Source: Phyto melanocephala
Lineage: Eukaryota > Arthropoda > Insecta > Diptera > Rhinophoridae
Direction of reading: 5' to 3'
DNA length: 64,000 nucleotides
Assembly (NCBI GenBank): GCA_941918925.1
Contig: OW799237.1
Span: 110,330,515-110,394,514 of the forward strand
Shown here: positions 49,641-61,810 of the stretch, one piece after another
Numbering within the stretch: the first letter of the stretch is position 1
How the letters are laid out: every line of letters begins with the position of its first letter
Program-made: the position numbers and the translations under genes
Notes under the pieces: generated by a model
Database searches by the model: none
What the model was told of the DNA's origin: nothing
Seen by the model: only the letters and a program-made list of their open reading frames with translations

Positions 49641-50570
49641 TGCTTGTTTTCAGTCTGCTAAAACTTTAAGTGGACTTAAGACTAAATTTTTCGCGGGGAT
49701 TTTAAAAATTGAACGATCTCCTGTTCGTCTTTGGATCGTATGCGTTAAACCTTCTCTAAATTTAAGATTCATGGCGTATTATCCAATGATTTTGTCTGTT
49801 TCTGCAGAAACTTTAAGAGGACTTGCGACTGGTTTTTTTAAGAATTAAACTATCTATAATTTCGGTTGTCACCTTCTTTTCTAATGAATCTTAAAAAATA
49901 ACTTTATTTTGCTATATCCAGACAAATAAAAATGCTGCCGACTTCAGAATTCTATATTCCCAATACTCGGTAGTCCGTAAGATACTCAATATAAATTGTG
50001 CCGACTATTAGGTAAACTTATTTTAAACTCATTTTCTTTATAACTATTGTAAAGAGAGGTGAGTATTAAACAATTTTCTATAATTTGAGCTTAATATGCG
50101 AAAACATAAATTTTCCTAAAGTCGGCATTATATGCCGACTATTAAAAATCTTAAAAATTATTGTTCCTAATGTCGGCAGCCATCAAAATAAGCCAAAAAA
50201 TTATTTTTTATAAAAATTTTCATATCTGAAGCAATATTTAAATAAACCTTTACCTTTAAAACCCACTTTAGTAAAAAATTAATTAAAATTACATGCTTAA
50301 ATACTTGTTTAAGTTGGCGCTATCACTAACAAATTTTTAAAAAAACAGGCTCTACCGCACGTGTTGAGAGATAGTCACAGAACGAGGTCAAAAATAGGTT
50401 GAAATACTCATCTCAATCAAATGTAAAAATTACATAAAGCAAAATGAGTGTATTTTTAACTAAATCTACATCTTACTTTTATATAAAATTATTGTTATTC
50501 TTATTTATTTAACTTTAAAGTCAAAAATGCCGACTATTGGTGCATGCCGAACTTAGGAGAACTCACCCTA

Positions 50571-52865
50571 TATTCATAAAACCGTTTTCATGTTGTGCGT
50601 AAATATTTGTATGTACATATCAATTGACCTCATTTTCAAATATTTTGTATTTATTACACAAATATGAATATAAAAGATACAAACCAAATTGCATAGATAC
50701 ACACACACATACATGTGTACAGTTAAAGAAAAAACAAAACATTTCAATCTTTTGGGGGAATCGATCAGCTTGACATACATTTTTTACTCAAATTTCATCC
50801 CCAAATGATTTTCTAACGACACATTGAATTTGTAATAAAATCACAACAGTAAAGAAACTTAAGAACTGTTTCTTCCCTTTTAAACAACTGCAATAACATT
50901 TGTGTTTTATGTATGTACGTCTGTGCGTGTGCGTGTATATGGCTTTAATGTCTAATTTCAATTAATGATGACATCAAGACGCCAAAGTGTCGGACAACTA
51001 AGTAGACAGTCAACTTGCTACCTTCCTCTTAATACTTAGTTAATGGCCACGATTGTTCAATGAACAGCAACATCCACAGAAAGGAAATAATGTTTTTGGG
51101 TTTTAACAAAAAAAAAAAAAAAACAATCAAAATGTCTGGAAAAGAAAACTGTTAAAGCCCTACAAACAATTTATATACGAAAAGCCACTAAAGCATCAGA
51201 AGAAATTTAGATGAAATTCATCGTTACCAAAAGATTTTACTATTTCGTTTCTTCTTTAGCAGTGTAAAATATGATGTGATTTCTTATTGGACGGCAGCTG
51301 TTCCAGTCGAGCAAAAGTTAAACACAGCCATGTTTAGGTGGAGAGGGTAGAGCAGATATAAGTTTGTCAGGATTGTGGTGGTAAATAATATTTAGAAAAG
51401 TGGTAATTTCTGTCTTGATAATAAATTATTTTTGTTATATTTGAAAATAATGACTAAAGACTTAAACAGCTTTAGTCGTCCGATCTGTCAGAAAAATTAA
51501 AAAAAAAAAGTATGACACGTGACAGGTTTAATAATTTATATGCAATCAGAGATGAATTTTGTAAAGCATCTGACAAGAAAACAAAATTGTTTGGTTTATT
51601 TATTTAACGCCTTCACCGCAAATGCCGTTTTCGTAAATATAACGTCAGGTGCCAACATAAACTTAGGCATTTTTACGATAAATTTTTAAACAGTTATTTT
51701 AGCAAAGAGCTGGCTTTTTAGGCCACTCTTCACAAATAAACTTATTTTGTTTTTTTTTAGCAAGCGACATGACTTAGTTGAGATGTTTTTCTTTTCCGTT
51801 GACGGAATTGATTCAAAGTAGTGAAAACTGTCTCTAGTTTTGTCGCCAAATGGCTTATAAATATTTAATTTTATTTATTTAATTTTATTTATTTTATTTA
51901 ATTATTTGAACCTTATTATTTTATTAAATTTGTTTAGCATCATGTGAGCCTCCTTAATGTTTCTTATTTTGTCTTATTTACCAAAATTCTTGTGATACTT
52001 ATGTAAAAGTTGTTGTTAAACTTACTGCAGTGCATTGTTTCGTCAAGTTGGTACCGTTGTTTTTAATGTGTTATACACAAATATTTACAAAGGTTGTCCA
52101 ACAAAATATTAAATAAGTAAAGTTAGTTTGTAAAGGAAAAGCACTGCGGTAAGTTGTTTTTATATAGTTACTGTAAATTCTAATTAATTTTGGATATTTT
52201 TTGTAGAAATAAACGCACCATTTTATTTTAAATATTTTGTGCCTAATTTTTGGTGTCGTTAAATTCGCCCCTTTACAAAGCTGAAGTCGCAGCCAGCGAC
52301 AAGTTTCGAAGCGAGCATCAATGTTTTTAGGTTCACCAACTAAGTGTTCAATAGACTTTTCTCTAAATTTAAGTTTTTTGTTCGAAGAATTATTTTGGTT
52401 CACATTTCACTGTCAGAACTTTCATCATCACTATCATCTAACAAATATTCATGTTCATCAGCAGAAAAAATGTTATTTAAAAACAAATACTATTTAATTA
52501 AATCAAATTAAATTTTTATTGTAAATTGGGGAATTCCCAATTAATAAAATTGACCGGTTTTTTTTTTTTTTTTTAAAAGCTCTTTTTCCCTGTGCGAAAA
52601 TGAAATAATAAAGTTAATTCAATAAGCCATATCAAAATCATATTCAATATAATCGTTAAGTTCTTGCTACAAGTTATCTCGTGGTTGGCCTGTTGAGTAA
52701 GGTTTGCTACTGCGAAATATCTCGTAGTTGGCAGTGAATGCGTTAAAAGACAGACATCAACAAAGCAAACAATAATCATGAATATTACCAAAAATATATA
52801 AGTCTAATAGATAAAACATATAGTGTGGCGCCACACATTAGATTGTGATTTGTTTTTTAAGTGAG
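50571..52865. other. Noncoding stretch
   Basis: AT-rich, with simple ATTTT-type repeats near 51860-51905. The 110-codon frame at 52071-52403 (-) and the 72-codon frame at 52573-52791 (-) resemble nothing I know. No RNA gene was seen. Confidence 0.45.
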
Positions 52866-52867
52866 AA

Positions 52868-53094
52868 GGTTAGGTTAGATTAAAAGGAGGGGCACTAAAA
52901 GCCCAAACCCACGACAGGTATACACTTATGCCCAATTGGAATGTTGTGCGCTCAATATGAATAGAATAGCTAGAATAGAAAGAAAACAGAAGAGATAGAG
53001 AAGCAGACCGATCCAGAGTCTCTGGCGGGAAACGAACTTGCAATCCCCAAACTAGCAGACAAGCACTCTACTGACTAGTCGACCGGGGCACCCC
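52868..53094 (-). mobile_element. tRNA-derived SINE, near full length
   Basis: On the - strand: GGGTGCCCCGGTCGACTAGT, B-box-like GTTCGTTTCCC, CCAGAGACTCTGGATCGGTC, then CCAATTGGGCATAAGTGTAT and a CTAACCTAACC end. It lacks the 161-base insertion seen in the copy at 36576, which shows that that insertion is secondary. Confidence 0.85.
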
Positions 53095-53287
53095 GGTGAA
53101 TAAATCGTACGATTGGGTGGGATAGAGAATTCATCCCTTAAACATATAGTAGATAAAAAATAGTGACTATTTTGTCACTATATAGTAAACAAAATAAAAC
53201 TTAAACTTTTAAATTGCTATCGGGGATATAAATGCTGATGTATGTATGTGTGTGACTGTGTACATAAAAGATAAATACAAATAAAAA

Positions 53288-54440
53288 CAAATAAGACAGT
53301 TATACTCGGCTATGCCGAATCTGATAATACCATTCACCAAATTGTACTTAAGTAGGTATAAGGAACACATTGTAGCTTATACTAGATTTAAGATTTCATG
53401 TCGTACGCCATTTTCTTTATTATTTCCGACGCCATCTTTGATTTTTAATTTTATAATAGTTAATTGTCTATTAATTTTATACTTTTATTGATGGGGCTAA
53501 AATAAAAAATTTCCCATTTTGTTTCAGACGCCATTTTAGATTTTACACTTCTTCCATAGTTAAATGTATTCTACTGATCAAGCGCTTTCATTTAAAAATA
53601 TTGGAGGTTTAAAAGGGGATAAAGTCGTAACTACTATATTTGGCTTATATTAACGCCATATAATTTATGACGCCATCTTGAATTTTGAAACAATCATAGT
53701 TGACTGTATTTTACTAGTCAAGACCTTGCATTTGATACCCATACTGACTCTCTCAGTGGTTTAGAAATTGAAAAAATTTTGATTTTCTTTTGTAAATTTT
53801 AGAAAAACCAGCGAAGCAATTGTATTTTTGGTGCTTATATCTCAGTTAGTTTCGATTTGTTAATTTTTCTCAAAAATAATTTCAAAAACCACGGCTGATA
53901 ATTTGATGTCTTTAACGTGGCCAAAAATTATTTACGAGCTTGAAAAAATTTGACACATTAAATACGAAAAAAATAAAAAATTTCTAAATATATTTCCCTA
54001 TAATTTTTTCCAAAATTCTTCACGAATATCTCCCGAGGCATATCATATCTATAAAAAGTCATAAGTCTGCTTATAAATAATGCCGGAACAAAAAAACTTG
54101 AATTTATGTGGTAAAAAAGCGGAAAAAACAGAGACAGTCATGCTTATTTGCTTATATCTCAGAAAGTTGCCAGACGATTATGCTGATTTTTAATACCGCT
54201 TTGCTCCCAAATATTTCTTATATTATAATATGACACAAGGGTCTAAATAGCTGATGTCAGGGGGCCTCAATAAACTGATTTCAACATACACACGAACAGA
54301 CAAACACAGCTCAACCAACTTTGCTATTCACAAGCTCTCAAAAAATATATATGTACTACATGGGGTCGGAAATTAATATTGTTGAAATTTCACACGGCAT
54401 GACAAACTTACATATATACTCTCCGTGAAGGGTAGAATAA
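53288..54440 (-). mobile_element. Helentron (DINE-1-like) copy, about 1.15 kb
   Basis: On the - strand the 5' end near 54437 has the ATTCTACCCTTCACGGAGAG type, followed by GTTTGTCATGCCGTGTG, TTTCCGACCCCATGTAGTAC and GTCTGTTCGTGTGTATGTTG. The 3' hairpin is TCGGC-ATA-GCCGA (53306-53318), followed by GTCTTATTTG. The interior holds three 'ACGCCAT' blocks. No coding capacity. Confidence 0.75.
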
Positions 54441-54738
54441 TAATGTGTGTGCGTTCGTGTGTGAAATGTATGTTAACAACAGCATAAACCATAACAAAAA
54501 ATGATACGTACTAACAACAAAATCAACGAAAACCCGGTTAAACCAACCCTTGTTTGAAAATAAAACGAAAAAAAAAAATAGGACATGAAAATAAAAATTT
54601 TGGGGGATTTATTATCACACGCACATAATCACTCATACTGCCACATTATTCGTCATACATTCTTACAAACAATGTCAATTAAGTTGATAAAAATAAATAC
54701 GTGGGGATTTAATTTGTTTGCTGTAGATTTTGTTTATA
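54441..54738. other. Noncoding stretch
   Basis: Nothing recognisable; a 77-codon frame runs into the next element. Confidence 0.4.
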
Positions 54739-55493
54739 CAGTCAAACTTCACTATAACGAATTCTATAACTCGTTAAGGGTTTCCTTACATTTTCGTCTC
54801 CCTATAACGATATTATAGCGTATTTTGTCTGCTTTTGATATCGTAAATAATCTCCCTATGACGATTTGTTTGTTCAATTATACAACTATAGGTATTAACT
54901 ATATTAGTGGTGTTTACAGGAAGAAAAAAGTTAAAACAAAATGTTGTTAAGAAAATACATAGTATGCAGACGTTTAAGAAGTTAAAGTTTAAAGCCATTT
55001 TACTAGGTTTTTTAACCATATTTTACATCCGTTGTAACTAACGATCGTCGATTCGATGGCAAATTTTTCTTTATTTTTTTTTATAAATTAAAATAATTTT
55101 TTCTTTACAAAATCGATCTTCTTGGACTTTGTAATCAATTACATATATATAAAAACTGCTCATAGTAGAGACAACTCAGCAACTAATGCTATACAAAATG
55201 TAAGCGTGAGCGACGCATGGAATAGGAAGAAAAGAGGTAATAAGAGAGATGTGCTCGAAGAATCGATGTACGTTCGTACTCTAGGCTTAACATTTATAAT
55301 GTCATATTCACAACAAAGAGCCCTGCGGATGAACAAATGCTACAAAGTGTTCTGCATGGAAAAAACATAAATTACAAATACAGTACTTACATGCGTGTAT
55401 TTATTTTTTCAATTTTACATACTACATATTAAGTCATTGGCGTAGCCACAAAATTTTTCGGGGGGTGGCAAAAATTGTTCTCTATGGTGTGTA

Positions 55494-55515
55494 GGGGGGG
55501 GGGGGGGGGGGGGGG
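55494..55515 (+). repeat. 22-base G homopolymer
   Basis: An uninterrupted run of 22 G follows a GTGTGTA phrase and lies about 30 bases after another GGGGGG. It is capable of forming a quadruplex. Its exact length is unreliable in any assembly. Confidence 0.85.
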
Positions 55516-55646
55516 AATATTGAATTGCAAAATTTAAAATCAAGCTAATTTTATGTATATATTAAGCGTATAAAAGTTATTGTATTTTTTTTTTTAATTA
55601 TTGGGGCGTGTTGGCATTGCATCTGACGCTGATGAAATACAAACAG

Positions 55647-56710
55647 AGCTGTAAAATTTATATTACGATTATTAATCAATTAGATTACATTTTCAAAGGA
55701 ATAGTATTGATTACATAATTCTTATTTGAACTATTCCTGATTGTTAATTAATTATGATTACAAATAATCCAAAGGTAATCAAGATTATTTAGGATTACGA
55801 GAAAATAATCAAAAAAAAATCAAAAGTAATCCAAAAAATAATTGACTACTTTCAAGGAATATTTTTGATTATTTTTTACAATTTTTGAATTTACATCATT
55901 TTATATATACATTTAATTTTGAAAAATTTGCATTTACAACGTTGAAAAAATTCTGAAGAAATAAAACAAAATTAAATCAATAACAAAACAATCAATAACA
56001 ATTTTATTACTTCCTAAATCAACAAAAAAGGGAAAAATACGTGAAAAAATAATAAAGAGAATCAAATACATATAATTCCCAAAAAAAAGTTTTATAATTA
56101 GATATATTTACAATTGGCCTTCATTACAACTAATTTTTCGAAAGAAAAATCAGACAATGATTGCCGCCTCGGACTTTTGACGATCCCGGCAAAAAAAAAC
56201 AGTCATTCAACTGGAGCTGAAGACGTTAAGGGCGTGTTAAAAAAAATAAATGCATCCCTTAGTAAATCATATTTTTGCTTTAAAATACATATAAAAGAAA
56301 TTAAGAAGAATGCAGAATTGTGAAAAATGCAATCAGGTTATCAATTATCAAATCGACAATAATAATAACAAAATCTGAAAGAAACAACAACTAATTAAAT
56401 AATGGTAGAATTTTATGTAGAAAAATGTATTTGTGGCAGTATTGCCATAACTTCGCCAAATACAAAATAAATAATCAAAAATAATCGAAAATAATCCTTG
56501 AAAGTAGTCGAATTATTTTTTGATTACTTCTTATTTTTTGATTACTTTCTCGTAATTTTTATTAATCTTGATTATTTTTGGATGATCTGTAATCGTAATC
56601 AATTAGTAATCGTGCGAATCTGAAAATAATAGTAATATAATCATTACTTTAACTTTAAAAAAAAAATCTAATAACTAATTATTACGATTAGTAATCATTA
56701 CTTAACAGCT
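55647..56710. mobile_element. Fold-back element with TAATCAAAAATAATC-type arms
   Basis: The left arm (about 55647-55880) and right arm (about 56465-56710) are inverted copies rich in AATAATC/GATTATT phrases. Shared blocks include ACTACTTTCAAGGA, AATCAAGATTA and TTACGAGAAA. The ends carry AGCTGT. The centre (about 580 bases) is not similar between halves. No coding capacity. Confidence 0.75.
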
Positions 56711-56948
56711 ATGATTATAACTTTAGTTCAATCTACCATGTTGAATGAATTTGCCTAAAATTTAAAGCTGAGTTTATATTGAAGCCAAGTCGTAATAATG
56801 GAAAACTGTTTGTCCGTCCGACATATTTTCTCAACATTTAGCTAATGCCGAGTTGTATTAATGGCTCCAAAACAAACAAAAATAGCAACTTTTTTTCAAA
56901 GCATTTAGTCATACTATAACTCCACTACGTTATTGAGAAGCTCGACTG

Positions 56949-57416
56949 TATTGTAAAAAACGAAAGTGTATGTGCTATGCGTATTTGGGTTAAACCTTTT
57001 ATTGCTAAATAATAAATAATAATTTCTATAATTTTGTTTTTCAATAAATTTCATACGTTTCGACCGCTGTTTGAAACAATTTCGGTCAAACGGAAAAGAC
57101 AAAATTGTTATTGGACTTTTCGCACTCTTACAAACACAAATTTGAACGGTTCGTATACTTTATTAGTTTCAATATCAAATCACTCATACCACCCGTGATG
57201 AATTTAATATAGAGTGCATTTTAAGAGCCTGTAATATGCATGAAAACTATGAAAATATGCACTAAAAATTAGAAGAAAATACACTTAAATTTTGTTTAAA
57301 TAAATAAAAAGATAACAAATCTACACTTCTAATGAAAAAAAAATAAATTAAATTATACAAAATTATTTCTGTACGTACGTATTATAATTTTGAAAAATTT
57401 TATGGCGCTGTATAAA
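56949..57416. other. Noncoding stretch
   Basis: Nothing recognisable. Confidence 0.4.
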
Positions 57417-57724
57417 GCGCCCCATACACGTTTCAATTCAATTGTCAATTGATTCTTTCAATTAAATTGATGCTTAGTCACACACTTCATAAACTGAATT
57501 GAAAACCACAAACAAATTTTGACAGCCGATCAAGATATTTAAACAACAGATACAGAACAATCGAATTGAAAAAAAAAATTACTAGCCAAATTGAAAAAAT
57601 TAAAATCTTTTGATTTTTCTTCTACCAACTCGACAACAACTGCCAAATTGCCAGAACCATACACGCCTTGATTTGCATAACAACCGACTCAGTTACCAAT
57701 TGGATTGAAAAGTGTATGGCGTGT
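57417..57724. mobile_element. 308-bp MITE
   Basis: GCGCCCCATACACGTTTCAA at the left and, inverted, ACACGCCATACACTTTTCAA at the right are imperfect terminal repeats; similarity continues with TTCAATTG/TCCAATTGG. No coding capacity. Confidence 0.65.
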
Positions 57725-58189
57725 TTAAAGTTGGCTGTACACAAAATATTCGTTTATTTTTTAACTACGTCGTAGTGTTTTTCGTTCTGTATTACCCTAC
57801 ATTTACACATGAAAGTACTTTTACGTAATTTCTCTGTACGTATTATAAATAAAAATTTCAATGAAATATAACACTTTCATGGAAATTTCGTGTTCGTTGA
57901 CAAAGGAGAGTGAAACTACATTTAAAAAATGTCGTCGAAGCGTAGAGTCGGAATTATTGCTATACATTCACATTGATTAGCTATTCTTTCCCATATGTTT
58001 TACTATCATAAGTTTTACCAAAAAAATTTTATACACAAATTTAAATGGACCCCTATGGCTTAAGTATGAAATTATTACAATTTTTACAACTATTCAAATA
58101 ACAACAACAAATTCTTCATTCATTTCTATTTGTAAATTTGTCGTTGTTGTTGTTGTTGTTTTATATACAGTAGTGATCCAACCATAATG
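57725..58189. other. Noncoding stretch
   Basis: Contains an AACAAC/GTTGTT simple repeat near 58100-58160. No gene is visible. Confidence 0.4.
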
Positions 58190-58625
58190 CCCAATGTTAA
58201 TTGTGAGGCACATCTTAACGTCAAGATTTTTTTTCAACTTAATTTTAGATTTCTTTGTTTTAGTGTTTGACAAATTCAACCATGTAGAAGTACACCATTG
58301 AGCAGTGCGTTAAAATTGTTCAAGCCTTCTACAAAAATGGACGTTCAAATCAAAATGCATATCATGCAGTTCGTAATTTTTTGGTCAACATAAACGACTT
58401 AATGTGTCCACAATCGGCACAATTGTAAAAATTACATTTCAGCTGATCGGGTCTGAGGGAAATATGAAAATATCCGTGAATGCTGGCCCAGTTCGTTCTG
58501 CGGAAAACATTGATGTTGTTTGCGATAGTATGGCAGAAGAGCCGTCAACCTGGTCTCCAGAATTGCTGCTAACAAAAAAATCTGCAAAATCTATATGAAA
58601 CTGACTAAGATATAGACAGCAAAAC
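58190..58625 (+). pseudogene. Mariner/IS630-type transposase, N-terminal fragment
   Basis: YTIEQ(R)VKIVQAFYKNGRSN and QNAYHAVRN, then a linker and FQLIGSEGNMKISVNAGPVR with SAENIDVVCDSMAEEPS, form the helix-turn-helix region of the clade whose catalytic part is at 29340. It matches the start of the copy at 40290 and shares its upstream noncoding block (ATGTTAATTGT...CACATCTTAACGTCAAG). It ends before any catalytic residue. Confidence 0.75.
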
Positions 58626-59765
58626 AACTATCGATCTCTGATATTTTAACACCACCGAAAAATGTTCAACATCGAGATAACTGATAGATTTGTTTCTTCA
58701 ATGTTTATATGCAAACAATAAACTTTGAGGTGATTTTTAAAGAATGACCTAAGAACGATATACATGAAATGAAATTACACCATTAAAAAATCAGGTTTTT
58801 TAAGCGTTTTCCGCAGTTGTTAACTAAATCCTTAGAATTCTCTTACCGCATTTCAAGCGAACAGTGTTTTTAAAAATTTAAATATTAACATGTCCCGCAT
58901 GTCACATATTTTCCTTATGCCCTTATTTTCATTGCTACTACATGTGTTGGAAATCACATAATTAATCAATACTTACAGATTTGATTTAACTGGTAGAAAC
59001 ATCATTATGCGTATTTATAAACGTTTGATACTACACAATCAGTTTGTATGTGTGGGTTAGTTGAATGTAAAAAAAATCCCTGTTGTTAAAACATTTAAAT
59101 GCTGGTGTCTGCTGTACGGCTCCGCTTCTTCTAATCAGTCTTTAAAATATGAACGAAACCAAAATCTGCAATTACATTTAGAGAGAGAAAAAAAAACAAA
59201 ATTAATAAAATTAAATTTTATTAAATTACATTTTAACGATGGTGGTGACCTTAAAGTGGTCACACAATGTTTGCGTGTGGAAATCTTAAATTTTAAACAC
59301 ATTAATATTCATTGGGGGAGGTTAAAATTATGCAAAAAAAAAAATTATAAAAAAAAAAATAAAAAAATTGTCTTAATTGTGCTCTTCTAAGAGGCGAAAA
59401 AAAAACGATAAATTATTAGCACACCCTTTTCCTCTTGTTCCATCGAAACTTAGAGTTTTTCAAGATGAACATCCAACAAATTATGTGTAGGATTTTAAGC
59501 GATTCTTATTTATACAATATTTCTTAATTAAAAAATATTACATTTTCAAAAACTTTCTACATTTTGTGATTAAAATCTTTTTTCACTTTTTAAAAATATG
59601 ATATTTTTTAGTTTTATCTTAAAAGTTTACATGTAGTCCTTGATAGATAATCGAATAGAATAAATAATTATATTTAATATTATTCTAATAGCACTGCCCA
59701 AAAGTCAATGTAAGCCATTTTAAATTGTTGTTTAAACTCGGGTGATACTAATATAGTCTTATTTT
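58626..59765. other. Noncoding stretch
   Basis: AT-rich. The 109-codon frame at 59061-59390 is Lys/Asn-rich and not recognisable as a protein. Confidence 0.45.
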
Positions 59766-61148
59766 TATACCCTTCACACAGTGAAAAAGGGTATACATAT
59801 ATAGGTTTGTCATTCCGTGTGAAATTTCTACAATTTTCATTTCCGATCCCATAAAGTATATATTTTCTGAAGGCTTATGAATAGGGGAGTCGATTAAGCT
59901 CTGTCAGTCTGTCCGTGTGTATGTTGAAATCAACTTTTTTGAGCCCCCCGAAATCGCTTGGACGCAGGTGAGGTATCACATATCAGGGAGTATATCGGTA
60001 TTAAAAATCAGAAACATCGGTACATAAACAACTGAGATATGAGCAAAAACTCACGACCACCTCGATTTTTTTTTCACAAAAACAACATTACAACAACAAC
60101 ATACATAAGTACATACAAACGTGTATATTGGTTAGAGTTAACGTGGCATCGAATCCCAGCTAAGACAAAAAAAAATTTTTTTATATTTTTTTTATTTTTT
60201 ATTTAATATATTATTTATATTTTTATTATTATTTTTTTTAATTTTTTTTATATTTTTTTTTTTTGTTTTATATTTATTATTTATATTTTAATTATTATTT
60301 TTAAATTTTTTTTTTATTTTTTACTTAATAATTATTTATATTTTTATTATTTTTTTTTTAAATTTTTTTTTATATTTTTTTTTTTGTTTTATATTTATTA
60401 TTTATATTTTAATTATTATTTTGAAATTTTTTTTTTAAATTTTTCTTTTTATTATTTTTTTTTTTAATATATTATTTATATTTTTATTATTATTTTTTTA
60501 AAATTTTTTTTATATTTTTTTTGTTTTATATTTATTATTTATATATTAATTATTATTTTGAATTTTTTTTTTTATTTTTTACTTAATAATTATTTATATT
60601 TTTATTATTATTTTTTTTTAAATTTTTTTTATATTTTTTTTTTGTTTTATATTTATTATTTATATTTTTATTATTATTTTTTTAAAATTTTTTTTTTATT
60701 TTTTACTTAATAATTATTTATATTTTTACTATTATTTTTTTTTAAATTTTTTTTTATATTTTTTTTTTTGTTTTATATTTATTATTTATTTTATTTATAT
60801 AATTATTATTTTAAAAATTTTTTTAATATTTTTTTTTTTATTTTTTTTTATTTTTTATTTAATATATTATTTATATTTTTATTATATTTATTATTTATAT
60901 TTTAATTATTATTTTGAAAATTTTTTTTTAAATTTTTTATTTATTTTTTTTTTTTTTTTATTTATTTTTTTTAACATACATACGTAAATTTATAATTTTG
61001 CAATGGAATGTTTTTATATATGTATGTTTTATATATGTATGTGCGTATTTCATATGAATGGTGATACAAACTACTGTTATTGCATGACTACACGTTGTGA
61101 AGGGTATATAAGATTCGGCACGGCCGAATATAGCACTCTTACTTGTTT
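59766..61148 (+). mobile_element. Helentron (DINE-1-like) copy, best-preserved ends
   Basis: Starts TATACCCTTCACACAGTG; includes GTTTGTCATTCCGTGTG, CCGATCCCATAAAGTATATA, GAGTCGATTAAGC and CTGTCCGTGTGTATGTTG. After a long AT-rich insert it ends GAAGGGTATATAAG, hairpin TTCGGC-ACG-GCCGAA (61114-61128), TATAGCACTCTTACTTGTTT. This head, middle and tail order follows the DINE-1/INE-1 group of Drosophila as I remember it. Non-autonomous. Confidence 0.8.
60175..60975 (+). repeat. AT-only minisatellite inside the Helentron
   Basis: Units of about 121-136 bases, each with GTTTTATATTTATTATTTAT (near 60264, 60386, 60522, 60643 and 60770), are repeated about five times. The + strand is almost purely T and A, with T far more common. 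Unit length varies by homopolymer changes. Confidence 0.75.
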
Positions 61149-61259
61149 AGTCTATTTCTTATGCATTAAACATTTTCTTTGGATGGTTGAATGAGCGTAA
61201 TATGTTAAGTAATATACAGCTAAAATACTAAGTGATATACAACGCCACACATTATTTCA

Positions 61260-61805
61260 TTTATTTTGTACCGTATTCCATCAGGTGGCTCTCTGGTATG
61301 GTGGACTCCAATAATGCGCAAATATTTTGTAGATCAGGCTTCAAAGATCGGCATGCATTGAAATTACAGGTACTTTATGAACTAGTCCTTTAAAATACGG
61401 CACTGAATACTATATTGCATCTCGTTTCCATTGACCTTCATATTATGGCCATATTTGCAAGTAGCACAATAAGGTTTAATTCATCTGGATGTAGGAGATC
61501 GAGAACATATGGCCTTGAGAGGATTCTAGATGAGCTGCCTTCGATCTAGAACCAACGTAATGATTTAGATTTTGACAGGGTGTCAAAATTTAAATTCCCA
61601 CTAGAAGCGAGGGGTGATCTTGTAGGGAGCTTCGACACCAGTTTCTAAAATAGACTGTGGGAATGGATCTGGCGGCTTTTTTAGCGAACTAGAGATAATG
61701 CTCTCTTTCCGTCATCTAGATGAATGTAGCTTTTGTTTGACTGAAATATTCGCTATTGGAAGGAATGTAGGATACAGAATGGCAAAAAACTTACAGAAAT
61801 ATTAT
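61260..61805 (+). pseudogene. LINE fragment (reverse transcriptase to RNase H linker)
   Basis: Frames give LHIMAIFASSTIRFNSSGCR, RSRTYGLERILDELPS and VSKFKFPLEARGDLVGSF, the region after the RT of I/LOA-type LINEs (usually 'PL.L......A..RL..SGC...G'). It is frameshifted and interrupted by stops. A MITE begins at 61811, and LINE-like sequence resumes after it. Confidence 0.55.
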
Positions 61806-61810
61806 AATAC

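Larger units (their letters stand above)
47718..50570. mobile_element. 2.85-kb element with 15-bp terminal repeats and subterminal GTCGGCA array
   Basis: TAGGGTGAGTTCTCC at 47718 and its exact complement ending at 50570 are terminal repeats that could include TA target duplications. GTCGGCA recurs inside the left end (47737, 47928, 47971, plus TCGGCA near 47950). In both orientations it recurs inside the right end (49999, 50121, 50133, 50172, 50528, 50545). Arrays of this kind usually bind a transposase. The interior contains a Helentron fragment and a dead LINE, so it has been a target itself. No transposase was found. Confidence 0.7.
54739..56948. mobile_element. Possible pogo/Tigger-like element ends enclosing other repeats
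   Basis: CAGTCAAACTTCACTATAAC at 54739 and, inverted at the right end, CAGTCGAGCTTCTCAATAAC share 15 of 20 positions and are each flanked by TA. CAGT(C/G)-type ends with TA duplications occur in pogo-like elements. The interior has no recognisable transposase; it contains the fold-back element at 55647-56710. The two ends could also be unrelated. Confidence 0.4.

Noticed and set aside
59061..59390. 109-codon frame near 59.1 kb as a gene
   Set aside because: Lys/Asn/Ile-rich composition typical of translated AT-rich DNA; no motif, no splice context.
60175..60975. AT-rich array as a centromeric satellite or replication origin
   Set aside because: It is confined within one Helentron copy and has only about five units.
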